From assembly GCA_965216335.1 (NCBI GenBank), contig OZ244154.1:2976001-3040000 (forward strand): 64,000 bases of DNA. Reading direction: 5' to 3'. This document shows, in pieces, positions 44,630-52,641 of this stretch. The notes beneath the pieces were generated by a model. That model had not been told where the DNA came from and did no database searches. It worked only from the letters and a program-made list of their open reading frames with translations. The DNA is from JAHEJE01 sp965216335. Lineage in GTDB: Bacteria; Pseudomonadota; Alphaproteobacteria; Rhizobiales; Aestuariivirgaceae. The translations under genes and the position numbers were made by a program. The stretch's first letter is position 1, and each line of letters starts with the position of its first letter.

Positions 44630-46356
44630 TCTGCGTCGTCCTTGATCAGGGTCTCTCCCGGTCTGACGATTGTAAACCGAACCGGTTCGCGCGTCACATC
44701 CGTTGTCGCGCCAGATGTGCGGGCGACGGTGAAGTAGGACGTGTCGAGATCGCCCTGATCCGGGAAATCCTCGCGGAAATGGGCGCCGCGCGAGTTTTCC
44801 CGGACAAGCGCGGCGCGAACGATAAGACGTGAGACCTCGCACAGGCTCTTCATGTTCAGCCAATCGTGCCAGGTCAGGTTGAAGGCAAGATTGCCGCCGT
44901 CGACGCCAGTTGCCTCTAACTCGCCTTCGATATCGCCAATGCTGGGAAGCGCGCGATCCAGCCGCTCGGCGGTCCGCATCACGCCGGCATCCTCCCACAT
45001 GGCGTCCATCAACCGTTCGCGCAGCCCGTGCAGGTTGCCCGGCGTGCGGCTCAGCGGATGACAGGCGCGGGCGATTTCCGCATCAAGGACCACCTCGTCG
45101 ACATCGGGCAACGCGCCGCCTTGCGTCAGGGCATCCGCAGCCATGACGTCGCCCGCCACCGCGCCATAGACGGTGGAGTTAGCCACGCCGTTGCCGCCAA
45201 GCCGGTTGGAGCCGTGAGCGCCGCCGGCATCCTCACCGGCGACATAGAGCCCGGGCAGGTCGGTGCGGGTATCGGGATCGACGACGACGCCGCCCATGAA
45301 ATAATGCGCGGTCGGCACCACCTCGACCTTGCCGCGGGCCAGATCGAAGCCGCAGTCGGCACACCGTTTCACCATGCCCTTGAATTTCTCGCGCACATTG
45401 TCCGGCCCCAGGTGCGCCATGGCGATGTGGACGCCGCCATTGGGCGTGACGTTGCCGGAGCGCATTTCGGCATAAATGGCGCGGCTGACGATGTCGCGGG
45501 TAGCGCGCTCGCCGCGCTCATCGGTGTTGAACATGAAGCGCTCGCCGGCACCGTTGAGCAGATGTCCGCCGGCGCCGCGCAAGCCCTCTTCCAGCACCGT
45601 TCCTGTCATCCGCGTGCCGGCTCCCGCCAGCAGGCCGGTGGGGTGAAACTGCACCATCTCCATGTCGCGCAGCGGCAGGCCGGCGCGATGGGCCATGGCC
45701 AGGCCATCCATGGTCTTGTCGCCGGACGGCGTGTGGTACTTGTACATGGTCGGTCCGCCGCCGGTCGCCATCAGCACCGCGCGGGCGCGCACCAGCCGGA
45801 ACCGTCCGGAACGCATATCGATGAACAACACACCGGCCAGCCGCGATCCGTCCCTGGCGGGCAGCAGGGCAATGGCGCGGTGTTCCTCCAGGCGCTCGAT
45901 CGGCCGGGCCATGACCTGTTCCATCAGCCGCGAGATGATCTCGATGCCGGTCAGGTCGCCCTTGTGCACCGTGCGGTCGAAGGTCTGGCCGGCAAAGGCC
46001 TTCTGGTGCAGCGAGCCATCCGGGTTGCGGTCGAAGAAACAGCCGATCTCGTTTTCCAACTCACGGATGCGCTCCACCGCCAGCGTGCACAGCTTCCAGG
46101 CCATGTCCTGGTCGGGCAACCACTTGCCGCCCTTGATGGTGTCCATGAAATGGCGATCGATGCTGTCGCCCGGCGCCAGCGCCACGTTGTATCCCCCCTG
46201 CACCATGCGGGTGCAGCCGCATTTTCCGGTCAGACCTTTCACGGCAAGGGTGACCTTCATATCGGGCGCGGCCCTTTGCGCATGCAGGGCCGCAAACAGC
46301 CCGGCACCGCCTGAACCGATGATCAGGATGTCAGTGTCGTGGCGCTCCGCGGTCAT
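44626..46356 (-). CDS. Succinate dehydrogenase/fumarate reductase-like flavoprotein
   Basis: This is a 576-residue flavoprotein with the FAD dinucleotide fold IIGSGGAGLFAALHA. Substrate-site motifs QFHPTGLL, EEGLRGAGGHLLN and AGEDAGGAHGSNRLGG are conserved, so dicarboxylate chemistry is likely. In the FAD motif, GCTRMVQGG has Cys48 where SdhA and FrdA have the His that carries covalent FAD. FAD is then probably held without the usual bond. It overlaps the neighbouring genes by four bases on both sides. The direction (succinate oxidation or fumarate reduction) and the true substrate are open. Confidence 0.85.
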   Translation of the reverse strand: MTAERHDTDILIIGSGGAGLFAALHAQRAAPDMKVTLAVKGLTGKCGCTRMVQGGYNVALAPGDSIDRHFMDTIKGGKWLPDQDMAWKLCTLAVERIRELENEIGCFFDRNPDGSLHQKAFAGQTFDRTVHKGDLTGIEIISRLMEQVMARPIERLEEHRAIALLPARDGSRLAGVLFIDMRSGRFRLVRARAVLMATGGGPTMYKYHTPSGDKTMDGLAMAHRAGLPLRDMEMVQFHPTGLLAGAGTRMTGTVLEEGLRGAGGHLLNGAGERFMFNTDERGERATRDIVSRAIYAEMRSGNVTPNGGVHIAMAHLGPDNVREKFKGMVKRCADCGFDLARGKVEVVPTAHYFMGGVVVDPDTRTDLPGLYVAGEDAGGAHGSNRLGGNGVANSTVYGAVAGDVMAADALTQGGALPDVDEVVLDAEIARACHPLSRTPGNLHGLRERLMDAMWEDAGVMRTAERLDRALPSIGDIEGELEATGVDGGNLAFNLTWHDWLNMKSLCEVSRLIVRAALVRENSRGAHFREDFPDQGDLDTSYFTVARTSGATTDVTREPVRFTIVRPGETLIKDDAE

Positions 46357-46697
46357 GCGGCTGCCGACAGAAGAAAGGACACCGAGACGGCGAATGCTCC
46401 TGCCAGTGCCAAGGCCGCATAGGTCTTCTGGCGCGTCGACCAGGGCAGGAATTCCAGTGCCATGAGCCTGAGGCCGCCGAACATGTGGGCGGCAAGCAGG
46501 AACACCAGAGCAAACTCGGCCGCCTTGACCGTCGGCTGCTCACTCCATCTCAAGAAGCCGTCCAAGGCTTCAGGGTCAGTGATCGCCCGGGACAGAACGT
46601 AGAAATGCACCGGCAGGAACACCGCCAGGCCCAATCCCGATAGGCGATGCAGCATGAAGGCGAACCACAACGGCTGGCGACGGTACGGGCGGATCAT
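46353..46697 (-). CDS. SDH-like membrane anchor subunit 2
   Basis: This is a 114-residue, three-helix membrane protein. FMLHRLSGLGLAVFLPVHFYV (first helix) and LLAAHMFGGLRLMALEF (second) each hold a His that could ligate haem b; the HRLSGLGL pattern is like SdhC/FrdC. The ATG overlaps the stop of the preceding anchor gene, and its stop overlaps the flavoprotein start. It would dock the soluble subunits to the membrane and pass electrons to or from quinone. Confidence 0.8.
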   Translation of the reverse strand: MIRPYRRQPLWFAFMLHRLSGLGLAVFLPVHFYVLSRAITDPEALDGFLRWSEQPTVKAAEFALVFLLAAHMFGGLRLMALEFLPWSTRQKTYAALALAGAFAVSVSFLLSAAA

Positions 46698-47026
46698 GTG
46701 ACGGTTACCGAATAAACGGCTTGCATGCCCAGCACCGCAAGGCCAATGAACACAGCTGCCGTGAGCACCTTCAGCGCAGCGCCGCGCAAACCGGACATTT
46801 CGTGGACGACAACCCGTATACCGATGGCGGCATGGATCGATACGGCGATGACGAACACGCCATAAAACAGCGCCCAAACAGCGCTTCCTTGAGTGCGTGC
46901 CAGGATCTCGCCGGCGCTGAGGCCGCCCTGCACGGCATAGATCATGACACCGATATGACCGATGACCAACGGCACCATGACAAGCGCGGACAGGCGCTGC
47001 AACATGAACAGTTTGGCATCCAGCAT
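46694..47026 (-). CDS. SDH-like membrane anchor subunit 1
   Basis: This 110-residue protein has three hydrophobic helices. MLQRLSALVMVPLVIGHIGVM and AVSIHAAIGIRVVVHEM place a His in the first and second helices. With the other anchor there are four such His in all, enough for two b haems (inference). It starts three bases after the iron-sulfur subunit gene. Confidence 0.8.
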   Translation of the reverse strand: MLDAKLFMLQRLSALVMVPLVIGHIGVMIYAVQGGLSAGEILARTQGSAVWALFYGVFVIAVSIHAAIGIRVVVHEMSGLRGAALKVLTAAVFIGLAVLGMQAVYSVTVT

Positions 47027-47029
47027 GGT

Positions 47030-47752
47030 TCAGCGCCTGCTTCCGAATATCGCCCACGCGGTCTCGCGTTTCAGCCCGGCAATGGAGGCGGTGGGGTTCA
47101 GTTCGTTCGGACAGAAGGTCGCGCAACCCTGCTGTGAGTGACAATTGTAACAGCCGCCCGGACCGGAAACCGCCTGCAAGCGAGTGTCGCGCGCACCGTC
47201 GCGCTCGTCATTGACCAGTGTCCAGGCCCGGTTGAGGGCGGCTGGGCCGAGATAGGATCGATTGTTCGCAACAACATCGCACGCCGCAAAGCACACCGCG
47301 CAATTGATGCATTCGATCGCCTGATCGGCCGCAATGCGGGCCGGCGCCCCCGGTCTGACCGGCGCAATTGGGTCATCGCGCGTTGCCGTGGGATGGAACC
47401 GCCCTTCCGCCGCCTGCCATTTGTCAAAGAACGATGTCATATCGGTCGCCAGGTCGCGGATGACAGGCAGGTTGCGCAACGGCTCGATGGTCAGCCGTTC
47501 GGTTGCCGCAACCTTCTTGACATGTGTCCGACACGTCCAGCGCGGCTTTCCATTGACCATCATCGCACACGAGCCGCACATGCCGACCCGGCAGGCGAAC
47601 CGATAGGCCAGGTCTGGCGCACGGTTCTGCTGAATCCAGGTCACCACATCAAGCACCGTCTGGCTTTCCCCCAGCGGCACACTGAAACGCTCAAGCTTCC
47701 CGCCGGCCGGCCTGCTGCGCCAAACATCAACTTCAATCCGGTTCTGTTGCAC
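47030..47752 (-). CDS. SDH/FRD-like iron-sulfur subunit
   Basis: This 240-residue electron-transfer subunit has [2Fe-2S] Cys in CRVGMCGSC and later in WTC. A CINCAVCFAAC cluster motif and a final CYNCHSQQGCATFCP motif carry the other clusters. It links the flavoprotein to the membrane anchors. It is the first gene of the six-gene minus-strand operon (B-C-D-A-fumarase alpha-beta); the promoter must lie in the gap before 48150. Confidence 0.88.
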   Translation of the reverse strand: MQQNRIEVDVWRSRPAGGKLERFSVPLGESQTVLDVVTWIQQNRAPDLAYRFACRVGMCGSCAMMVNGKPRWTCRTHVKKVAATERLTIEPLRNLPVIRDLATDMTSFFDKWQAAEGRFHPTATRDDPIAPVRPGAPARIAADQAIECINCAVCFAACDVVANNRSYLGPAALNRAWTLVNDERDGARDTRLQAVSGPGGCYNCHSQQGCATFCPNELNPTASIAGLKRETAWAIFGSRR

Positions 47753-48149
47753 AAGACTGGTTCCGCTGCGGATATCGTCTGCTCTAGGTGAATCGTCAGG
47801 CTGTGCGAGTATCGCCGGGATGAACAGGCCTGTTCAAGCGGTTTAAGCGCGCAAACTATCTGTGTCTTTGCGCTGACAGATCAAGGCCAACCGCACGGCC
47901 GAGCACCGATCAACGCCCTTACCGTTGCATCGGTATTGATTTCCGCTGCCGAATTTCCCGGCACCTGTGTATCGCGGTCTGTCCTTGAGGAAACACACGC
48001 TGAATTGGTCTGAAATTGGTCTATTGGAATGAAATTGGTCCAGCTATCAGTTGTAATTGGTTTGGACATTCCGTAAACTCCGGCACCGGCCACCAACCAG
48101 AACATACAGAACGGGCCGGTACGTCCATTTTCCCGGGAGGAATTCAGAA
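47753..48149. other. Divergent gap between SDH-like operon and betaine transporter
   Basis: This 397-base gap separates two divergent operons. The half near the transporter carries the TTGG repeat cluster (48005-48065). The half near the SDH-like operon shows nothing I can name. Confidence 0.5.
48005..48065 (+). promoter_or_regulatory. TTGG direct-repeat cluster upstream of betaine transporter
   Basis: TTGG occurs at 48005, 48016, 48024, 48035 and 48057, mostly as AATTGGTC or AAATTGGT. Spacings are 11, 8, 11 and 22 bases, close to whole helical turns. It ends 85 bases before the substrate-binding protein gene. A related, more regular array lies upstream of the DUF1989-GcvT gene. Arrays of this kind often bind a regulator as direct repeats. 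Confidence 0.5.
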
Positions 48150-49121
48150 ATGATGACAAGACTATTAGGAACAACCGCAGCCTTTGCGTTGGCGGTCACG
48201 ATCGCAGGCGCGAGCCTGTCACCGGCCGAAGCCGCAGCACCGGAATCAAACGATCCGATCATTATCGTTCAGAACAACTGGACCAGCCAGCTTGTTCTCT
48301 CGACCGTCGTCGGCAAGGTGCTGGAAGGCATGGGCTACACCGTCGAGTTTGCACCGTCCGATTCGCAATTGCAGTTCAAGGCGATCGCAGATGGTGACAT
48401 GCACTTCCAGGTCGAGGCCTGGGAAGGTTCAATGAAGGCGGCGTTTGAAAAGGCCGCGGCTGAGGACGGCATGGTTGATGCGGGCACGCACGATGCCGTG
48501 ACACGTGAAGAATGGTGGGTTCCGCAGTACGTGGCCGACAAGTGCCCCGGATTGCCGGATTGGAAGGCGCTGGACAAATGCGCCGAGATCTTTGCTGTGG
48601 CTGAAACCGCACCGAAGGGGCGCTTCGTTGGCCCGCCGGCCGACTGGGGCAAAAACTATGCTGAGCGCGTGAAAGCCCTCGGCATGAATTTCGTGGCGAT
48701 CAACGTTGGTCAGGCCGCGACCCTGTGGGCCGAGCTCGATGCCGCGGTTGCCAAGAAAGAGCCGATTGTTCTGTTCAATTGGACACCGAACTACATAGAA
48801 GCCAAGTACGAAGGCATGTTCATCGATTTCCCCGAGCCGGAAGGCGACAAGTGCGCCAATGATCCCTCTTGGGGTATCAATCCGGACATGGTCAACGACT
48901 GCGGTGCGCCGCGCTCGGGCTGGCTGAAGAAGGCTGCCTGGAGTGGTTTTGCTGAGAAATGGCCGGAAGCCTGGAAAGTGATCCAGAATGTCAATTTCAA
49001 CAATTCACAGATCGCTGCAGCCTCCCTGCTTGTTGACGTTGACGGCATGACGACGGAAGAAGCGGCCGACAAATGGATCGCCGACAACGCTGACGTTATC
49101 GCCAAGTGGAAGGGCATGTAG
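48150..49121 (+). CDS. Glycine betaine-type ABC transporter binding protein (ProX-like)
   Basis: This is a 323-residue OpuAC-type periplasmic protein. Signal peptide MMTRLLGTTAAFALAVTIAG...AEAA precedes a mature start IIIVQNNWTSQLVLS. Aromatic residues in the pattern EAWEGSM, REEWWVPQY and FNWTPNYIEA fit the Trp box that binds the quaternary ammonium group of betaine-like solutes. Start ATG at 48150 follows a GGGAGGA site. Betaine, choline, carnitine or dimethylsulfoniopropionate are possible ligands. The ATPase and permease genes follow. Confidence 0.88.
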   Translation: MMTRLLGTTAAFALAVTIAGASLSPAEAAAPESNDPIIIVQNNWTSQLVLSTVVGKVLEGMGYTVEFAPSDSQLQFKAIADGDMHFQVEAWEGSMKAAFEKAAAEDGMVDAGTHDAVTREEWWVPQYVADKCPGLPDWKALDKCAEIFAVAETAPKGRFVGPPADWGKNYAERVKALGMNFVAINVGQAATLWAELDAAVAKKEPIVLFNWTPNYIEAKYEGMFIDFPEPEGDKCANDPSWGINPDMVNDCGAPRSGWLKKAAWSGFAEKWPEAWKVIQNVNFNNSQIAAASLLVDVDGMTTEEAADKWIADNADVIAKWKGM

Positions 49122-49266
49122 TCCTTTTTGCCTGTTGAAACGGTGAAACGACATTTGCGGGCCGGACGACGAGCAACAGCGTCCGGCCCTTGTTGTTTGG
49201 TAGGATTGTGGGTCATGATGAGCGACAGGCAGGAGCCCGCCTGCACAGCCTTTGGGGAGGGGCCGT

Positions 49267-50298
49267 ATGTCACAGGAACTGATGATCGAATGCCGAAATG
49301 TCTGGAAGGTGTTCGGGGAAACTCCCAAAGCATTTCTTGACCGGCATGGCGGCAACCCGAGCAGGGAGGCTTTTGCTGCCGAGGGTTACATCGGCGCTGT
49401 GCGCGATGTTTCGTTCGATGTTCATGCCGGAGAAATTCTGATCATCATGGGACTGTCGGGTTCCGGCAAGTCGACGGTCATCCGTTGTATCACCCGGCTC
49501 AACGATCCCACGGCCGGGTCTATCATCTTCGAGGGCAGCGACCTGCTGGCCGCCAATGAAGCCGAGATGATTGAACTGCGGCGCCACAAGATGGGCATGG
49601 TGTTCCAAAATTTCGGCCTTCTGCCGCACCGCGATGTGCTGTCGAACGTGGCGTTTCCGCTGGAGGTGCAGGGCATCGATGCGGCAACGCGCACCAAGCG
49701 GGCCATGGAGATGATCGATCTCGTCGGACTTGGAGGACGCGAAAATTATTATCCGCGCGAGCTGTCCGGTGGCCAGCAACAACGCGTCGGTATTGCCCGT
49801 TCGCTGGCGGTCGAGCCGGACGTGTGGTTCCTCGACGAGCCGTTTTCGGCCCTCGACCCGCTGATCCGTGCGGAAATGCAGGATGAATTCATCCGCCTGC
49901 AGAAAATGCTGAAGAAGACCATTGTGTTTATTACCCATGATTTCGAAGAGGCGACCAAGCTGGCCGACCGCATCGGCATCATGAAGGACGGACGCATGGT
50001 ACAACTGTGCGCGCCGGAGGAGATGGTGCTGCACCCGGCGGACGATTACGTCGCCGAGTTCGCCCGCAATGCACCGCGTGGACGGATCGTTTCGGTCGGT
50101 GCGGTGATGGACAAGGCGAGCGGCAAGTCGAAAACGTCCAAATCCTCAATCCACCTGAAAGACAAGATCGGGATGGTGGCCGAACAGGTTCTGAGCTCGT
50201 CAACACCGGTGCCCGTCATCGACGATGAGGGCTTCGTGGTCGGTAAGCTGTCTCGCGAACGCATTACAACAGCGCTGTTCTCAGAGACAGAAATATGA
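49267..50298 (+). CDS. Betaine-type ABC transporter ATPase (ProV-like)
   Basis: This is a 343-residue importer ATPase. Walker A is MGLSGSGKSTVIRC, the signature motif is LSGGQQQRVGIARSL and Walker B is VWFLDEPFSALDP. The start is ATG at 49267 after GGGGAGG. The C-terminus has only one short CBS-like segment (VPVIDDEGFVVGKLSRERI) and not the full CBS pair of osmosensing OpuA/ProV. That argues for a nutritional rather than osmotic transporter. It overlaps the permease gene by four bases. Confidence 0.9.
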   Translation: MSQELMIECRNVWKVFGETPKAFLDRHGGNPSREAFAAEGYIGAVRDVSFDVHAGEILIIMGLSGSGKSTVIRCITRLNDPTAGSIIFEGSDLLAANEAEMIELRRHKMGMVFQNFGLLPHRDVLSNVAFPLEVQGIDAATRTKRAMEMIDLVGLGGRENYYPRELSGGQQQRVGIARSLAVEPDVWFLDEPFSALDPLIRAEMQDEFIRLQKMLKKTIVFITHDFEEATKLADRIGIMKDGRMVQLCAPEEMVLHPADDYVAEFARNAPRGRIVSVGAVMDKASGKSKTSKSSIHLKDKIGMVAEQVLSSSTPVPVIDDEGFVVGKLSRERITTALFSETEI

Positions 50299-52544
50299 CG
50301 ATCGCTGTTCCTGATACTCGACGAGACAGCATTCTTGCAAAGCTGTTCCACCGCGACTCTGTTGTCGTACACGCACTCATTGCCGGCATCATCGGAATTG
50401 CGTTGGCGCTCGTCTTCGACTGGGCACGAGGTTGGCCGCAGGAATGGGTAATACCCGTCAAAGCCCAGATCAGTGCGTTCTTCACGTGGCTCGACAAACA
50501 GGCAACGCTCGGCTTGTTCACCGTCAAGCAATTCACCCGGACGATCGCCTGGCTCATGAAGCAGCCATTACTGTGGACGGAGTTCTTGCTGTGGAAGGGC
50601 GCGAAGGTTCACCAGCTTTTGCCTGTTTTATGGCAAGCCATCGCCTTTGTTGCTGCCATCATCGTGTACCGGATGCGTGATCTGAAGACGGCCGTGCTGG
50701 TGGCTGGCGCAATATTGGGCATTGTCTTGATCGATGCTCTGCCGCTCGTTTTGCAAAGCCTGACCAAGTCGCTGCGGATCGATCCGTGGATGGAGCCGCA
50801 GGCATTTACCGGTCTGTCGCAACTGCCGGCCGACATGATCGAGTTTGTGTTCGGGACCAATCGCGTCCGGGCGTTCCCGTGGATCGCCGTCGTGCTCGGC
50901 TTCGGCATCTTCGGCCACTGGGTCGGCGGCTGGCGGCTGGCGATCATCGTGACCTTGTGCATGTCCTACCTGGCATTCACCGGGCTGTGGCGCGAATCCA
51001 TGAAGACGTTCTCACTGGTGGTGGTTGCGGTGCCGTTTTCGGCCATTCTCGGCCTGGTGCTCGGGGTTTGGGTTACCCGCTCGGAGCGGGCCGCGAAGAT
51101 CATCACCCCGCTGTTCGACCTGATGCAGGCGACGCCGCATTTGGCCTATCTCGTGCCCGTCGTGGTGATGTTCGGCGCCGGCCAGGTTCCTGCTCTGATC
51201 GCGACGATGATCTTTGCCATGCCGCCGATGGCGCGCTGCACGATCCTGGCGATCCAGACGGTACCGAGCGACATCACCGAATCCGGTCACATGAGTGGCT
51301 GCACGCCGCGGCAACTTCTGTGGAAGGTACAACTGCCATCTGGCCAGAAGACGCTGCTGCTCGGCCTCAACCAGGTGATCATGCAGACGCTGGCCATGGT
51401 GGTGATCTGTTCGCTGGTCGGTGCGCAGGGGCTGGGCCACAAGCTATTGTTCTCACTGCAGCAGCTCAAGCTCGGCTTTGCCACCATGCAGGGTGTTGCC
51501 ATCGTGTTGATGGCGGTGGTGCTGGATCAGATCACTCAGGCCTATGCGCAGCGCTCGTCGGACTATGTCCACCACGATGAGCAAAGCTTTTGGAACCGGC
51601 ATGCGCATCTGGTCATTTTTGCCGGTGTGCTGGTGGCCTCGATCATCGCAGCCTACATCACGTCGCATGCCTCGACGCTCGGGCGCGATTATCTTTTGTT
51701 CGACAATCGAGATGCACTGGAGCTCGACAAGGTCATCAAGGCAACGACCTTCCATCTGATCGACTTCATCAAGCCGATCCGTGACTTCCTGACCGTCTAC
51801 ACCCTTATTCCGATGCGCGACTTTTACCACCTGATTCCGTGGACGGTGGTCATCGGAGTGATCGGCGTGGTGAGCCACAAGATGGGCGGCTGGAAGCTGG
51901 CGGCCCTCAATGTCGGCCTGCTGTTTTTCATCATCCTGGCGGTCGGTAACTGGACGTTTTCGGTGACGACGTTCTACTTTGTGACGTCAGCCTTGGTGAT
52001 CTGCGTACTGATCGGCGTTCCGCTTGGCATTTGGTGCGCGCGCAACGAGCGGGTGGCGCGGGTCGTCATGCTGATCTGCGATACGCTGCAGACCTTCCCG
52101 TCGTTCATCTACCTGGTGCCGGCGATCATGCTGTTCCGGGTCGGCGAGTTGGCGATCATCTTCGCCATCATCCCCTATGCCACCGTGCCGGCGATCCGCT
52201 TTACCTACCTGGGCCTGAAGCAGGTGCCGCCGGTGACGGTGGAGGCGGCGATCATGAGCGGTGCGACGCCGGCCCAGCGACTGTGGAAGGTTGAGCTACC
52301 CGTGGCCATTCCGGAGATCATGCTCGGCATCAACCAGACGATCATGATGGCGCTGGCGATGACGGCGATCACCGCCCTGATTGGCGGCCAGGACCTTGGC
52401 CAGGAAATCTATCGTGCCCTGCCCACCAGCGACGCCGGCCGCGGCGTGATGGCCGGTCTCGGCATTGCCAGCCTCGGCATTGTCGGCGACCGCCTGATCG
52501 GCTCATGGGCCAACAAGCGCAAGGCGGAACTCGGCGTCGGCTGA
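50295..52544 (+). CDS. Tandem-fused betaine-type ABC permease (ProW-like)
   Basis: This is a 749-residue membrane protein made of two ProW-type permease halves. The first EAA-type loop is near SGCTPRQLLWKVQLPSG and the second near SGATPAQRLWKVELPVA, and both have the matching helices (DLMQATPHLAYLVP and DTLQTFPSFIYLVP). Family members normally have one half and work as dimers; here one chain supplies both. The ATG at 50295 overlaps the ATPase stop. Confidence 0.9.
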   Translation: MTIAVPDTRRDSILAKLFHRDSVVVHALIAGIIGIALALVFDWARGWPQEWVIPVKAQISAFFTWLDKQATLGLFTVKQFTRTIAWLMKQPLLWTEFLLWKGAKVHQLLPVLWQAIAFVAAIIVYRMRDLKTAVLVAGAILGIVLIDALPLVLQSLTKSLRIDPWMEPQAFTGLSQLPADMIEFVFGTNRVRAFPWIAVVLGFGIFGHWVGGWRLAIIVTLCMSYLAFTGLWRESMKTFSLVVVAVPFSAILGLVLGVWVTRSERAAKIITPLFDLMQATPHLAYLVPVVVMFGAGQVPALIATMIFAMPPMARCTILAIQTVPSDITESGHMSGCTPRQLLWKVQLPSGQKTLLLGLNQVIMQTLAMVVICSLVGAQGLGHKLLFSLQQLKLGFATMQGVAIVLMAVVLDQITQAYAQRSSDYVHHDEQSFWNRHAHLVIFAGVLVASIIAAYITSHASTLGRDYLLFDNRDALELDKVIKATTFHLIDFIKPIRDFLTVYTLIPMRDFYHLIPWTVVIGVIGVVSHKMGGWKLAALNVGLLFFIILAVGNWTFSVTTFYFVTSALVICVLIGVPLGIWCARNERVARVVMLICDTLQTFPSFIYLVPAIMLFRVGELAIIFAIIPYATVPAIRFTYLGLKQVPPVTVEAAIMSGATPAQRLWKVELPVAIPEIMLGINQTIMMALAMTAITALIGGQDLGQEIYRALPTSDAGRGVMAGLGIASLGIVGDRLIGSWANKRKAELGVG

Positions 52545-52641
52545 CACTCGGTTGGCTGGAGCATGCCTATGAAGACACCACAGTGCGCCGTTGCCGTTCT
52601 GCATCCTGGAGCGGATTGGTGTGAACTCGCGCGGTGGAGCG

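Noticed and set aside
45028..46314. A 428-codon plus-strand ORF inside the flavoprotein gene
   Set aside because: It is a shadow frame; the minus strand holds the FAD and substrate motifs.
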